DNA of 46,351 nucleotides from Sulfuritalea sp. (lineage in GTDB: Bacteria; Pseudomonadota; Gammaproteobacteria; Burkholderiales; Rhodocyclaceae). The notes beneath the pieces were generated by a model. It had not been told where the DNA came from, did not search any database, and worked only from the letters and a program-made list of their open reading frames with translations. The DNA lies in the NCBI GenBank assembly GCA_011526165.1, contig WYAY01000048.1:1-46351 (forward strand), in the 5' to 3' direction. Positions within the stretch are counted from its first letter, which is position 1. Each line of letters opens with the position of its first letter. Below, piece after piece: positions 21,055 to 29,115 of this stretch. The position numbers and the translations under genes are program-made.

Positions 21055-21876
21055 ATGTCCCTGACCCGCAAGAAGACCAAGGTGCCGAAGGTGCTGCCGG
21101 CGCCGCCGAAGGCCAAGGAGGACCGTCACTTCGTCACCGCGCTGGCGCGCGGCCTCGAGGTGCTCGGCTGCTTTCGCTCCGGCGACAAGCTGCTCGGCAA
21201 CATCGAGATCGCGCGGCGCTGCGGCCTGCCGAAGTCGACCGTCTCGCGCCTGACCTACACGCTGACGCGCATCGGCTACCTGCAATACGACGAGGATTCC
21301 GGCAAGTACCGCCTCGGCACGGCGACCCTGGCGCTGGGCGGCAAGATGCTGGCGCGGCTCGATGTGCGCCAGCTGGCGCGTCCGCTCATGCAGGAGCTGG
21401 CCGACTTCAGCGGCGCGGCGGTGTCGCTCGGCACGCGCGACCGCCTGAGCATGATCTACGTCGAACACTGCCGCAGCCAGGCGGCTATCACCATCAGCCT
21501 CGACGTCGGTTCGCGCATCCCGCTCGCCACCACCGCCATGGGCCGCGCCTACCTCGCCGCCACCTCCGACGGCGAGCGCCACGAGCTGATGGACCGCATC
21601 CGCGAACTGGACGAGATCGCCTGGCCGAAGATCCGCGACGGCATCGAGGCCGGGCTGAAGGAATACCGCGAATTTGGCTGCTGCTGCTCCTTCGGCGACT
21701 GGCAGAAGGACGTGCACGCCATCGCCATCGCCTTCCGCCCCGGCCCCGCCATGCCGCCGATGTCGATCAACTGCGGCGGTCCGGCCTTTACGCTGTCGAA
21801 GGAATTCCTCATCGCGGAAGCGCGTCCGCGCCTGATCGAACTGGTGCGGCGCATCGAGGAATCGCTCGGCGGCTGA
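21055..21876 (+). CDS. IclR-family transcriptional regulator
   Basis: A 273-residue regulator. Residues 1-22 are a basic linker rich in lysine and proline; the winged helix follows (FVTALARGLEVLGCF, IEIARRCGLPKSTVSRLTYTLTRIGYL), then the effector domain (TTAMGRAYLAAT, EFGCCCSFGDWQKDVHAIA). It is a paralogue of the IclR protein at 11187-12011. It is transcribed away from the acyl-CoA dehydrogenase/alcohol dehydrogenase operon with two inverted repeats in the shared gap, so control of that operon and of itself is likely. Its stop codon directly abuts the stop of the convergent next gene. Confidence 0.93.
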   Translation: MSLTRKKTKVPKVLPAPPKAKEDRHFVTALARGLEVLGCFRSGDKLLGNIEIARRCGLPKSTVSRLTYTLTRIGYLQYDEDSGKYRLGTATLALGGKMLARLDVRQLARPLMQELADFSGAAVSLGTRDRLSMIYVEHCRSQAAITISLDVGSRIPLATTAMGRAYLAATSDGERHELMDRIRELDEIAWPKIRDGIEAGLKEYREFGCCCSFGDWQKDVHAIAIAFRPGPAMPPMSINCGGPAFTLSKEFLIAEARPRLIELVRRIEESLGG

Positions 21877-23892
21877 CTACTTGAGCACGCTGAACAGGTT
21901 CGAGAAGCCGTCCGTCCACGGCCGGAAGCCCGACTGCGCCACGAGCGGCTCGCCGTCGTTCATCACCAGCGGCAGCGCCGCCGCCCGTTCCGGACGCATC
22001 ACCAGCACCCAGTCCGAGGCGAAGCAGAAGTCGTTTTCCGCGTCGCTCTCCAGCGCATAGAGCAGGGCGGTCCTGCCGTAGTGCTGTGCGGCGGCGGCGA
22101 CCACGGGGCGCAGGTCGAGGTAGCGGTTGGTGATGTGAATGGCGAGGATGCCGTCGGGGCGCAGGTGGCGCAGGTAGCCCTGCATCGCTTCCAGCGTGAG
22201 CAGGTGGGCCGGGATGGAATCGCCGGAGAAGGCGTCAACCGCCAGCAGGTCGAAAGCCTGGTCCGGCTCGGCTTCCAGCATCAGGCGGCCGTCGCCCAGC
22301 ACCGGCACGATGCGCGCCGGCGAGTCGGCGAGATAGGTGAAATGGCTGTTTGCCAGATCGAGCACCTGCTCGTTGATCTCGTAGATGCGCAGTTCGTCGC
22401 CGGCCCGGCCGTAGGCCGCCAGCGTGCCGGTGCCGAGCCCGATCATGCCGAGCTTCAGCGGTCGCTCCTGCGGCAGTTCGAACAGGGCGCGGCCGACGCC
22501 CGACTCATGGCAGTAGTAGCTGGTCGGCGTGCGGCGGTGTGCCTCGGCGAGGTATTGCTCGCCGTGGTTGATGCGCCCGTGCACCATGACGCGCTTCCAG
22601 CCCGGGCCGCCGTCGTGCCGCTCGGAGACGCGCAGCTGGCTGTAGAAATTGCGCGCCGTGACGACGTAGCCGTCGACGAACTCCTTGGAGACCGTGCCGA
22701 GGCGCCAGCCGTAGCCGGCGAGCGCCAGCAGCAGCAACAGGCGCCAGTGCCGGCGCAGGCCGCGCCACAGCACGACTGTCGCCAGCAGTGCGCATAGGAA
22801 CAGGCCGATCGGCAGCTCGAAATAGGCGGGGAACAGCAATGGCGCGAGCAGGCCGACGAACATGCCGCCCAGCGCGCCGCCCAGCGAGAGCATCAGATAG
22901 AACAGCGTCAGGTGGCGCGGATCGGGCTTCCTGCGCACCAGTTCGCCGTGGCAGACCATGCAGAAGACGAACAAAGACGCCGAGATCAGCGCGATCATCC
23001 ACGGCACTGCCAGGCCCTCGTCGAGGATGCGGTCGATGCCGAGGAAGGCGAAGGGCAGCGCGCCGAGGAACAGCGGCCGCACGTAGTAGCGCGGCGCATC
23101 GAAGCAGAGGATGAAGCTCAGCAGGTAGAGGGCGAGCGGCAGCACCCAGAGGAAGGGCACCGGCGCCACGTCCTGCGTCAGGTGCCGCGTCATCGCCAGC
23201 AGCAGGATGGATGCCGTCATCGCCAGCGCGCCCCACAGCAGGCAGTCGCGCCAGCCCGGCCGCGGCACGGCCTCCGGCGCGGGCGAAGCCGGCTGCTCGC
23301 GGCCGGCCGGCACCTGCCGCCACGTCCAACCGGCCGTCGCCGCGCAGGCGGCGACGAAGAGGGCGTAGCCGGCCGACCAGGCCCAGGCCTGGCTGCGCAC
23401 CCCAAGGAAGGGCTCCACCAGCAAGGGGTAGCTGAGCAGCGCCAGCATCGAGGCGAGGTTCGACAGCGCATACAGCCGGTAGGGCATCACGCCGGTGAAG
23501 GCGCGCGCGTACCAGGCCTGCATCAGCGGGCCGGTGGTGGACAGCAGCAGATAGGGCAGGCCGACGGCGGCGGCCAGCACGCCGAGCACGCTCGCCACCG
23601 GCTGCGCCTGTGCCGTCTCCTTCCACGACGGATCGGCCGCCACCGGCAGGGTGAGCAGGCTGGCGAGCAGCAGGACGATGTGCAGCAGGGCCTGGCGGCG
23701 CGGCGCCAGCGTTTCGTGCAGCCAGTGCACGTAGAGGTAGCCCAGCAGCAGTTCGGCCTGGAAGAATACCAGGCAGGTGCTCCACACCGAGGACGCGCCG
23801 CCGAACCAGGGCAGGATCATCTTCGCCGCCATCGGCTGGATCTGGAACAGCAGGAAGGCCGAGAGGAACACCGTGATTGCGAAGAGCGGCAT
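21877..23892 (-). CDS. Membrane protein with MFS-like and spermidine-synthase-like domains
   Basis: A 671-residue protein. The first about 400 residues contain many hydrophobic helices resembling the major-facilitator-type part of fused spermidine-synthase transporters (LFQIQPMAAKMILPWFGG at the N-terminus is diagnostic). The C-terminal about 250 residues have a methyltransferase-like spermidine synthase fold: GMIGLGTGTLAAYG, RIYEINEQVLDLA, LLAVDAFSGDSIPAHLLT. Whether it makes a polyamine is not known for this group. It is a single gene, convergent with IclR with no bases between stops, and divergent from the pentapeptide gene across a gap with a perfect 16-base palindrome. Confidence 0.85.
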   Translation of the reverse strand: MPLFAITVFLSAFLLFQIQPMAAKMILPWFGGASSVWSTCLVFFQAELLLGYLYVHWLHETLAPRRQALLHIVLLLASLLTLPVAADPSWKETAQAQPVASVLGVLAAAVGLPYLLLSTTGPLMQAWYARAFTGVMPYRLYALSNLASMLALLSYPLLVEPFLGVRSQAWAWSAGYALFVAACAATAGWTWRQVPAGREQPASPAPEAVPRPGWRDCLLWGALAMTASILLLAMTRHLTQDVAPVPFLWVLPLALYLLSFILCFDAPRYYVRPLFLGALPFAFLGIDRILDEGLAVPWMIALISASLFVFCMVCHGELVRRKPDPRHLTLFYLMLSLGGALGGMFVGLLAPLLFPAYFELPIGLFLCALLATVVLWRGLRRHWRLLLLLALAGYGWRLGTVSKEFVDGYVVTARNFYSQLRVSERHDGGPGWKRVMVHGRINHGEQYLAEAHRRTPTSYYCHESGVGRALFELPQERPLKLGMIGLGTGTLAAYGRAGDELRIYEINEQVLDLANSHFTYLADSPARIVPVLGDGRLMLEAEPDQAFDLLAVDAFSGDSIPAHLLTLEAMQGYLRHLRPDGILAIHITNRYLDLRPVVAAAAQHYGRTALLYALESDAENDFCFASDWVLVMRPERAAALPLVMNDGEPLVAQSGFRPWTDGFSNLFSVLK

Positions 23893-23934
23893 CGGGCGAA
23901 GTTCTTCCGGTTTGGGCGTGCGCCATCCTAATGG

Positions 23935-23950
23935 AAATCGCCGGCGATTT
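23935..23950. promoter_or_regulatory. Perfect 16-base palindrome in divergent promoter region
   Basis: AAATCGCC-GGCGATTT lies in the 96-base gap between the spermidine-synthase-like gene and the pentapeptide gene, just before a TATCAT (23954-23959) that could be a -10 box toward the plus strand. It looks like a repressor or activator site; the regulator is not identifiable. Confidence 0.4.
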
Positions 23951-23988
23951 GTTTATCATGTGCGGAAAGGAACGGCGCAGGAGGGGAG

Positions 23989-24753
23989 ATGCGGATCGCT
24001 GGTCTGATCGCAGTCTTGGGGGCGCTTTCGGCAAGCGTTGCGGCGCAGCTGCCCGCCGGCGACTGCAAGCGCCCGGCGGCGCGCAGCGACCTGTCGGGCT
24101 GCGATTTCTCCCGTGCCAGGCTGGCCGGCATGGACCTGCGCGGCGCCCGCTTCGCCGGCGCCAAGCTGGAGAACGCCGACTTGCGCAAGGCCCGCCTCGA
24201 CGAGGCGGATTTTCGCGGCAGCAATGCCAAGTGGGCCAACTTCACCGGCGCGCAGATGAAAGGGGCCGACCTGCGCGATGCCGACCTGTTCCACGCCAAG
24301 TTCGACCAGGCCGATCTCTCGGATGCTCGCCTGAACGGCGCCAACCTGTTCGGCTCCAACCTCATCAACACCCGTGCCGCGCGGGCTGACTTTTCCGGCG
24401 CCCAGCTAAAAGACGTCCTGATGGAAGGCATCGACCTCTCCGGCGGCTCGCTGCGCGGCTGCTACACCTTCCGCGGCGTGTTTTCGGATGCCCGGCTGGT
24501 CGGCGCCGACCTGTCCGGCGCCGACCTCACCGGCGCCGCCGCCGAGAATGCCGACTTCAGCAATGCCAGGCTGGTCGGCACCAAGCTGTCGGGCGCCACC
24601 CTGCGCCATGCCGTGTTCAGGAATGCCGACCTGTCCGGTGCCGATCTGGCCAACGCCGACGTCTGGAACGCCAACTTCAGCCAGGCGCGCAACCGCCCGG
24701 CCTCGGTGCAGGAAGCCCTCATCGAGCCCTTCGTTGTGCGCGAGCGGAGATAG
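23989..24753 (+). CDS. Exported pentapeptide-repeat protein
   Basis: A 254-residue protein with a signal peptide (MRIAGLIAVLGALSASVAA, cleavage probably after residue 19) followed by about 35 pentapeptide repeats of A(D/N)LXX type, for example LSGCDFSRARLAGMDLRGAR and LVGADLSGADLTGAA. These build a right-handed beta helix. The repeat run is interrupted near residues 150-160 (SGGSLRGCYTFRGVF), where a cysteine occurs. AGGAGGGG precedes the ATG. It ends one base before the acyl-CoA ligase gene and is cotranscribed with it. A periplasmic location is inferred; the function is unknown. Confidence 0.88.
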   Translation: MRIAGLIAVLGALSASVAAQLPAGDCKRPAARSDLSGCDFSRARLAGMDLRGARFAGAKLENADLRKARLDEADFRGSNAKWANFTGAQMKGADLRDADLFHAKFDQADLSDARLNGANLFGSNLINTRAARADFSGAQLKDVLMEGIDLSGGSLRGCYTFRGVFSDARLVGADLSGADLTGAAAENADFSNARLVGTKLSGATLRHAVFRNADLSGADLANADVWNANFSQARNRPASVQEALIEPFVVRERR

Positions 24754-24754
24754 C

Positions 24755-26425
24755 ATGGACAGGATCTGGCTGAAGCGTTATTCCCCCGGCGTGCCCCACG
24801 AGATTGCCGTCGACGATCTCGGCTCGATCGGCGACAGGTTCGAGGAGAGCGTGCGCCTCTATGCCGACCGCACGGCCTTCGTCAGCGGCGCGGCGGGGGT
24901 CGGTCTCAGCTACCGCCAGCTCGATGCGCTGTCGCGCCAGGTCGCGGCCTGGCTGCAGACATTGCCCGGGCTGGCGCCCGGCAGCCGCGTTGCATTGATG
25001 CTGCCCAACATCCTGCAGTTCCCGGTCTGCCTGCTCGGCGCGCTGCGCGCCGGCTGCGTGGTGGTGAACGTCAACCCGCTGTACACCGCGCGCGAACTGG
25101 AGTACCAGCTGGCCGACTCCGGCGCCGAGGTCATCTTCATCCTGGAGAACATGGCCCACGTGCTGGAGAAGGCCATCTCCCGTACGCCGGTGCGCCACGT
25201 CGTCGTCACCGGGGTCGGCGACCTGCTCGGCTTTCCGAAGAAGCACCTGGCCCATTTCGTCGTGCGGCGCGTGAAGAAGATGGTGCCGCCGTTCTTCCTG
25301 CCCGGCGCGCTGCGCTTCGACGCCATGCTGGCGCAGGGCGCGGCCGCGCGCTTCGCGCCGGTGAAGGTCGCCGGCGACGACCTCGCCTTCCTGCAATACA
25401 CCGGCGGCACCACCGGCGTCTCCAAGGGCGCCATGCTGACCCACCGCAACCTGCTCGCCAACGCGCGCCAGGGACAGGTGTGGAGCGATCCCTTCATCGA
25501 CCACGATGAGGCGTTCACCCTCATTACCGCCATCCCGCTCTATCACATCTTCGCCCTCGGCTCGGCGGTGAGCCACCTGGCACGCGGCGGCGTGAACGTG
25601 CTGGTGTCCGACCCGCGCAACACCGATGCCTTCGTCAAGGTGCTGTCGAAATACAGGTTCGTTGCGCTGCCGGCGGTGAACACCCTGTTCAACAGCCTGA
25701 TCCACCATCCGGACTTTCCGAAGCTCGACTTCAGCAAGCTGCGCTTCGCCATCGGCGGCGGCGCGGCGGTGCAGCGGGCGGTGGCCGAACGCTGGCAGAG
25801 CATCACCGGCGTGCCGCTGTGCGAGGGCTATGGTCTCACCGAGTGCTCGCCCACCGTGACCTGCAATCCGCTCGACATCCAGGGCTACACCGGCTCGATC
25901 GGCCTGCCGGTGCCGTCCACCGAGATATCCATCCGCGACGAAGGGGGCCGCGAGCTGCCGCTCGACGCGCCCGGCGAATTGTGCGTGCGCGGGCCGCAGG
26001 TGATGAAGGGCTACTGGAACCGCCCCGACGAGACCGCCCGTGTCATGACGCCCGACGGCTACCTGCGCACCGGCGATATCGCCACGATCGACGCCGAGGG
26101 CTTCGTCCGCATCGTCGACCGCAAGAAGGACTTGATCATCGTCTCCGGCTTCAATGTGTATCCGAACGAGGTGGAGCAGGTCGTCGCCCTGCACCCGCAA
26201 GTGCTCGAAGTGGCGGCGGTCGGCGTGCAGGACGAGATCACCGGCGAGGCGGTGAAGCTGTACGTGGCGAAGAAGGATGCCGCGCTCACGGCCGAAGCGC
26301 TGATCGCGCACTGCCGCGAATCGCTCACCGCCTACAAGGTGCCGAAGCGAGTCGAGTTCCTCGATGAGCTGCCGAAGAGCAACGTCGGCAAGGTGCTGCG
26401 GCGCGAATTGCGCGAGAGGGGTTGA
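24755..26425 (+). CDS. fadD: Long-chain acyl-CoA synthetase (FadD-like)
   Basis: A 556-residue AMP-forming ligase of FadD length and layout. Motifs are LQYTGGTTGVSKGAMLTHRN (P-loop), GYGLTECSP, YLRTGDIATID and RIVDRKKDLIIVSGFNVYP (FACS signature), with the adenylating lysine in KSNVGKVLRREL. It converts fatty acids to acyl-CoA at the membrane. The ATG at 24755 follows the pentapeptide stop by one base. It feeds the beta-oxidation-type genes elsewhere in the window. Confidence 0.94.
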   Translation: MDRIWLKRYSPGVPHEIAVDDLGSIGDRFEESVRLYADRTAFVSGAAGVGLSYRQLDALSRQVAAWLQTLPGLAPGSRVALMLPNILQFPVCLLGALRAGCVVVNVNPLYTARELEYQLADSGAEVIFILENMAHVLEKAISRTPVRHVVVTGVGDLLGFPKKHLAHFVVRRVKKMVPPFFLPGALRFDAMLAQGAAARFAPVKVAGDDLAFLQYTGGTTGVSKGAMLTHRNLLANARQGQVWSDPFIDHDEAFTLITAIPLYHIFALGSAVSHLARGGVNVLVSDPRNTDAFVKVLSKYRFVALPAVNTLFNSLIHHPDFPKLDFSKLRFAIGGGAAVQRAVAERWQSITGVPLCEGYGLTECSPTVTCNPLDIQGYTGSIGLPVPSTEISIRDEGGRELPLDAPGELCVRGPQVMKGYWNRPDETARVMTPDGYLRTGDIATIDAEGFVRIVDRKKDLIIVSGFNVYPNEVEQVVALHPQVLEVAAVGVQDEITGEAVKLYVAKKDAALTAEALIAHCRESLTAYKVPKRVEFLDELPKSNVGKVLRRELRERG

Positions 26426-26653
26426 TTCCCAGAGCGTGGAACAAAAAAGATAGCATATTGTTTCGAGTGAAACAGATCATGAGTAAAAAAAGAAGCGCGC
26501 CTAATAGGGGAATTCGAACTATTGATGGTGTTTTTCGAAAGAATTCTCTTAGGATTCGCCTGCAGTTCAGAAAATGATGGACCGGGCCGCCGCAACACGT
26601 TTTGAAACCACGGTGATGCCTGTCCCACAAGCCAATCAACCAAAGGAGGTAGC
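26426..26653. other. AT-rich intergenic region with inverted repeats
   Basis: This 228-base gap is clearly richer in A and T than its surroundings. TGTTTC-GAGT-GAAACA (26459-26474) is a perfect 6-4-6 inverted repeat. GAATTCGAA (26510-26518) faces TTCG plus AATTC (26534-26546) as a bulged hairpin. A 32-codon frame from the ATG at 26479 (MSKKRSAPNRGIRT) has no ribosome-binding site, so I do not call it a gene. The promoter of the flavoprotein gene must lie here, but no clear -35/-10 pair is seen. Confidence 0.5.
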
Positions 26654-27919
26654 ATGGAAGATATCAGCTCGCTCAAGCGCCGTACCCTGCTGAAAGGGGC
26701 TGCCGCCGCCGTCGCGGTTTCGGTGATGGGTTGCGCCAGCCAGGTGGCCACCAGTTCGCGGCCACGCGTGGTGGTGGTGGGCGGCGGCTGGGGCGGCCTC
26801 GGCGCGGTGCGCACGCTCGCCGCGAGCGGCAAGGTGGACATCACCATGATCGAGCCCAACGACGGCTTCATGTCCTGCCCGCTGAGCATCCTGTACATCG
26901 CCGGTTTTGCACCGGCCAGCAACTTCCAGCGCAGCTACGGCGTTGTCGACGCGCTCGGCGTGCGCCGAGTGAAGGATGTCGTCCTCGACATCGATCGTGC
27001 CGGGCGTACGGTCAGGACGTCCACGCAAAGCATTCCCTACGACTTCCTCGTCCTGGCAAACGGCCTCGAATACATGGAAGAGACGCTGCCGGGCTATGCG
27101 GCCGCGCGGGACCAGCTGCCCGTCGGCTTCCGCGCCTTCGAGCAGTCCGCCGTGCAGCGCCAGGTGGCCACCTTCCTGGAGCAGGGCGGCCACTACGTCA
27201 TCACCGTGCCGAAGCCGCCCTATCGCTGCCCGCCGGCACCCTATGAGCGCGCCTGCCTGATCGCCCAGCGCATGAAGGAGAAGGGCACCAAGGGCAAGAT
27301 CATCGTCGTCGATGCGAACAAGGGCCCGATGCCGCCGCCGCTGGCCAAGCCCATGCTGACGGCGATGAAGGAGATGTACGGGGCGCAGATCGAGTACATC
27401 AACGAGGTCGATCCGAAGGCCATCGACGCCGGCCGCAAGGTGCTGTCCACCACCAAGGGCGACATCCCCTTCCACCACGCCAACATCATCCTGCCGATGC
27501 GCGCGCCCGGGCTGATCCGCAAGGCCGGCCTCGGCGAGCGCTTCGCTGCCGTCGATCTGCCCACCTTTCAGAGCAAGAAGGACAAGAACATCTTCGTCAT
27601 CGGCGACGCGCAGGGCACGCCGCTGCCGAAGAGCGGCCACATCGCCTTCGGCGCCGGCCAGCAGGCCGGCGAGCAGATCCTTGCCACCATTGCCGGCAAG
27701 TACAAGGAGGCCGGCCTGGGCGACGAGGTCACCCTGCCCTCGGCGATCTGCTGGGGCAAGGTGTCCACCTCGCTGGCCATCATGATCAACGTCACGGCCA
27801 GCGTCTCGGTGGGCGATCCGCCCAAGGTCAAGTACCAGGTCGATCCGGCCGCCAACGCCGCCTCGAGCAAGGGCGCCATGGACTGGGGCAAAAACATGTG
27901 GAATGCGATGTTGGGCTGA
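26654..27919 (+). CDS. Exported FAD flavoprotein of the flavocytochrome c sulfide dehydrogenase (FCSD) type
   Basis: A 421-residue flavoprotein. Its N-terminus carries a twin-arginine signal (KRRTLLKG) followed by a lipobox-like VMGC at residue 27. VVVVGGGWGGLG is the FAD-binding turn. C75 (GFMSCPLS) matches the flavin-linking position of FCSD, and C192 (PPYRCPPAPYERAC) with C366 (AICWGKV) match its redox-active disulfide. FCSD oxidises sulfide to sulfur and passes electrons to a cytochrome c subunit. No cytochrome gene is nearby, so the electron acceptor is unknown. AAAGGAGG lies just before the ATG. It is probably monocistronic. Confidence 0.88.
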   Translation: MEDISSLKRRTLLKGAAAAVAVSVMGCASQVATSSRPRVVVVGGGWGGLGAVRTLAASGKVDITMIEPNDGFMSCPLSILYIAGFAPASNFQRSYGVVDALGVRRVKDVVLDIDRAGRTVRTSTQSIPYDFLVLANGLEYMEETLPGYAAARDQLPVGFRAFEQSAVQRQVATFLEQGGHYVITVPKPPYRCPPAPYERACLIAQRMKEKGTKGKIIVVDANKGPMPPPLAKPMLTAMKEMYGAQIEYINEVDPKAIDAGRKVLSTTKGDIPFHHANIILPMRAPGLIRKAGLGERFAAVDLPTFQSKKDKNIFVIGDAQGTPLPKSGHIAFGAGQQAGEQILATIAGKYKEAGLGDEVTLPSAICWGKVSTSLAIMINVTASVSVGDPPKVKYQVDPAANAASSKGAMDWGKNMWNAMLG

Positions 27920-27946
27920 GCGCCGCCTGAGTCTTTAGTTTTTCAA

Positions 27947-28000
27947 GCCGAAGCCCCCATTCTTCCCGCGCAGTGCGGCGGGAGGAAAGGGGGCTTCGGC
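27947..28000. terminator. Large hairpin between convergent genes
   Basis: GCCGAAGCCCCC (27947-27958) and GGGGGCTTCGGC (27989-28000) form a perfect 12-bp stem, continued by a near-perfect inner stem (TCTTCCCGC with GCGGGAGGA). There is no long T run on the right. It probably acts as a bidirectional terminator or mRNA end stabiliser between the flavoprotein and LysR genes. Confidence 0.55.
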
Positions 28001-28060
28001 GTTGCTGGACAGTTTTACGAGATTGCAGCGCGGCAAAGATAACCTGGCGAGCCTCGAGCC

Positions 28061-28993
28061 TCAAGCAAAAGGGTAAGGCCATTCGTCGTTGGCATCGCTG
28101 AACTGGCCGGCGATGAGGCGGCGCAGCCACTTGTTCTTCGGGTCGTGGTGGGCGTTGCGGTGCCAGTACTGCCTGAGGTCGATGCGGGGGATCTGCAGCG
28201 GCGGCTCCATCACCTTGATGTTGGCGCCCGTACGGGAAAAGAACAGGCCGATGGCGTGCGGCAGGGTCACCACCAGGTCGGTCTTGCCGATGACCGTCGG
28301 GATGCTCATGAAGTGTGGCGTCAGCAAAACGATGCGCCGCGAGATTTTTCTTCTTTCGAGGTATTTCTCGAAGATTTCCTGGCTACGCCCTTCGGCACGC
28401 ACGACGGCATGGCCGAGGAAGAGGAACTGCTCGAGGCTGAGTTTGCGGCCGCGGATCCGATGGTCGGCGCGCAGCAGGCAGGCGAAGCGGTGGGTCAGCA
28501 ACCGTTGCTGGAAGAAGGCGTTGGACTTGAGGTCCGGGAAGTAGCCGATGGCGAGGTCGACCTCGCCGTTTTCCATGGCCTGTTCCAGCCTTGCCGGCGG
28601 CAACGAGACGGAACGCACAGTGGCGCGGGGCGCCAGCCGCTGCAGGATTTCCAGGATCTTCGGCAGGAAGACCATTTCGCCCACATCGGACAGCGCGAAG
28701 GTGAAGGTGGCCTGGGTCGTCGAGGGTTCGAAGCTGGCTTCCGACAGCACGTTGTCCGCCACCCGAGCCAGGACGTCGCGGGCGCCGGCTGCCAGCGCGT
28801 GGGTGCGCGCGGTCGGCGACATGCCGCGTGCCGTCCGCACGAAAAGCGGTTCGCCGAAGGCCCTGCGCACCCTCGCCAGCGCCGCACTCATCGCCGGCTG
28901 GCTCATGCCGAGGGCTTGCGCGGCACGGCCGACGCTTCCCGTATCGTAGAGGGCGACGATCACCCGCAGCAGATTCAGATCGAAATCCTTCAT
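28061..28993 (-). CDS. LysR-family transcriptional regulator
   Basis: A 310-residue LysR protein. The helix-turn-helix occupies residues about 5-62 (FDLNLLRVIVALYDTGSVGRAAQALGMSQPAMSAALARVRRAFGE), followed by the periplasmic-binding-like effector domain. The DNA-binding part resembles the NodD/LinR-like subgroup (DLNLL, MSQPAMSAAL). It is divergent from the binding-protein/CoA-ligase pair, and the gap contains palindromes typical of LysR sites, so it probably controls that pair in response to an aromatic or related acid. This is inferred from context. Confidence 0.92.
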   Translation of the reverse strand: MKDFDLNLLRVIVALYDTGSVGRAAQALGMSQPAMSAALARVRRAFGEPLFVRTARGMSPTARTHALAAGARDVLARVADNVLSEASFEPSTTQATFTFALSDVGEMVFLPKILEILQRLAPRATVRSVSLPPARLEQAMENGEVDLAIGYFPDLKSNAFFQQRLLTHRFACLLRADHRIRGRKLSLEQFLFLGHAVVRAEGRSQEIFEKYLERRKISRRIVLLTPHFMSIPTVIGKTDLVVTLPHAIGLFFSRTGANIKVMEPPLQIPRIDLRQYWHRNAHHDPKNKWLRRLIAGQFSDANDEWPYPFA

Positions 28994-28998
28994 CTGGC

Positions 28999-29029
28999 AT
29001 TATTATAAAACCTGATAATGAAAATCAGG
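28999..29029. promoter_or_regulatory. LysR-type operator region
   Basis: ATTAT (28999-29003) and ATAAT (29015-29019) are inverted with an 11-base spacer, giving a T-N11-A pattern. CCTGAT (29011-29016) and ATCAGG (29024-29029) form a second, overlapping inverted repeat. Both lie 6-36 bases upstream of the LysR start codon and 87 bases or more before the divergent gene. Confidence 0.5.
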
Positions 29030-29115
29030 TGAACCGGCTTGCCCAGCCATGTCCGCATCGCGTGTAATGCCCCCACAACAAACGCGGCCATGCCGCGAAA
29101 CAAACCGGAGGAGAC

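Noticed and set aside
26505..26520. A tRNA T-arm-like AGTTCGAATTC on the minus strand in the AT-rich gap
   Set aside because: The flanking bases do not form a T stem, and no acceptor, D or anticodon arms are found, so it is not a tRNA or an obvious att site.
26479..26577. A 32-codon frame in the gap before the FCSD-like gene
   Set aside because: It has no ribosome-binding site and no similarity; kept only as part of the regional description.
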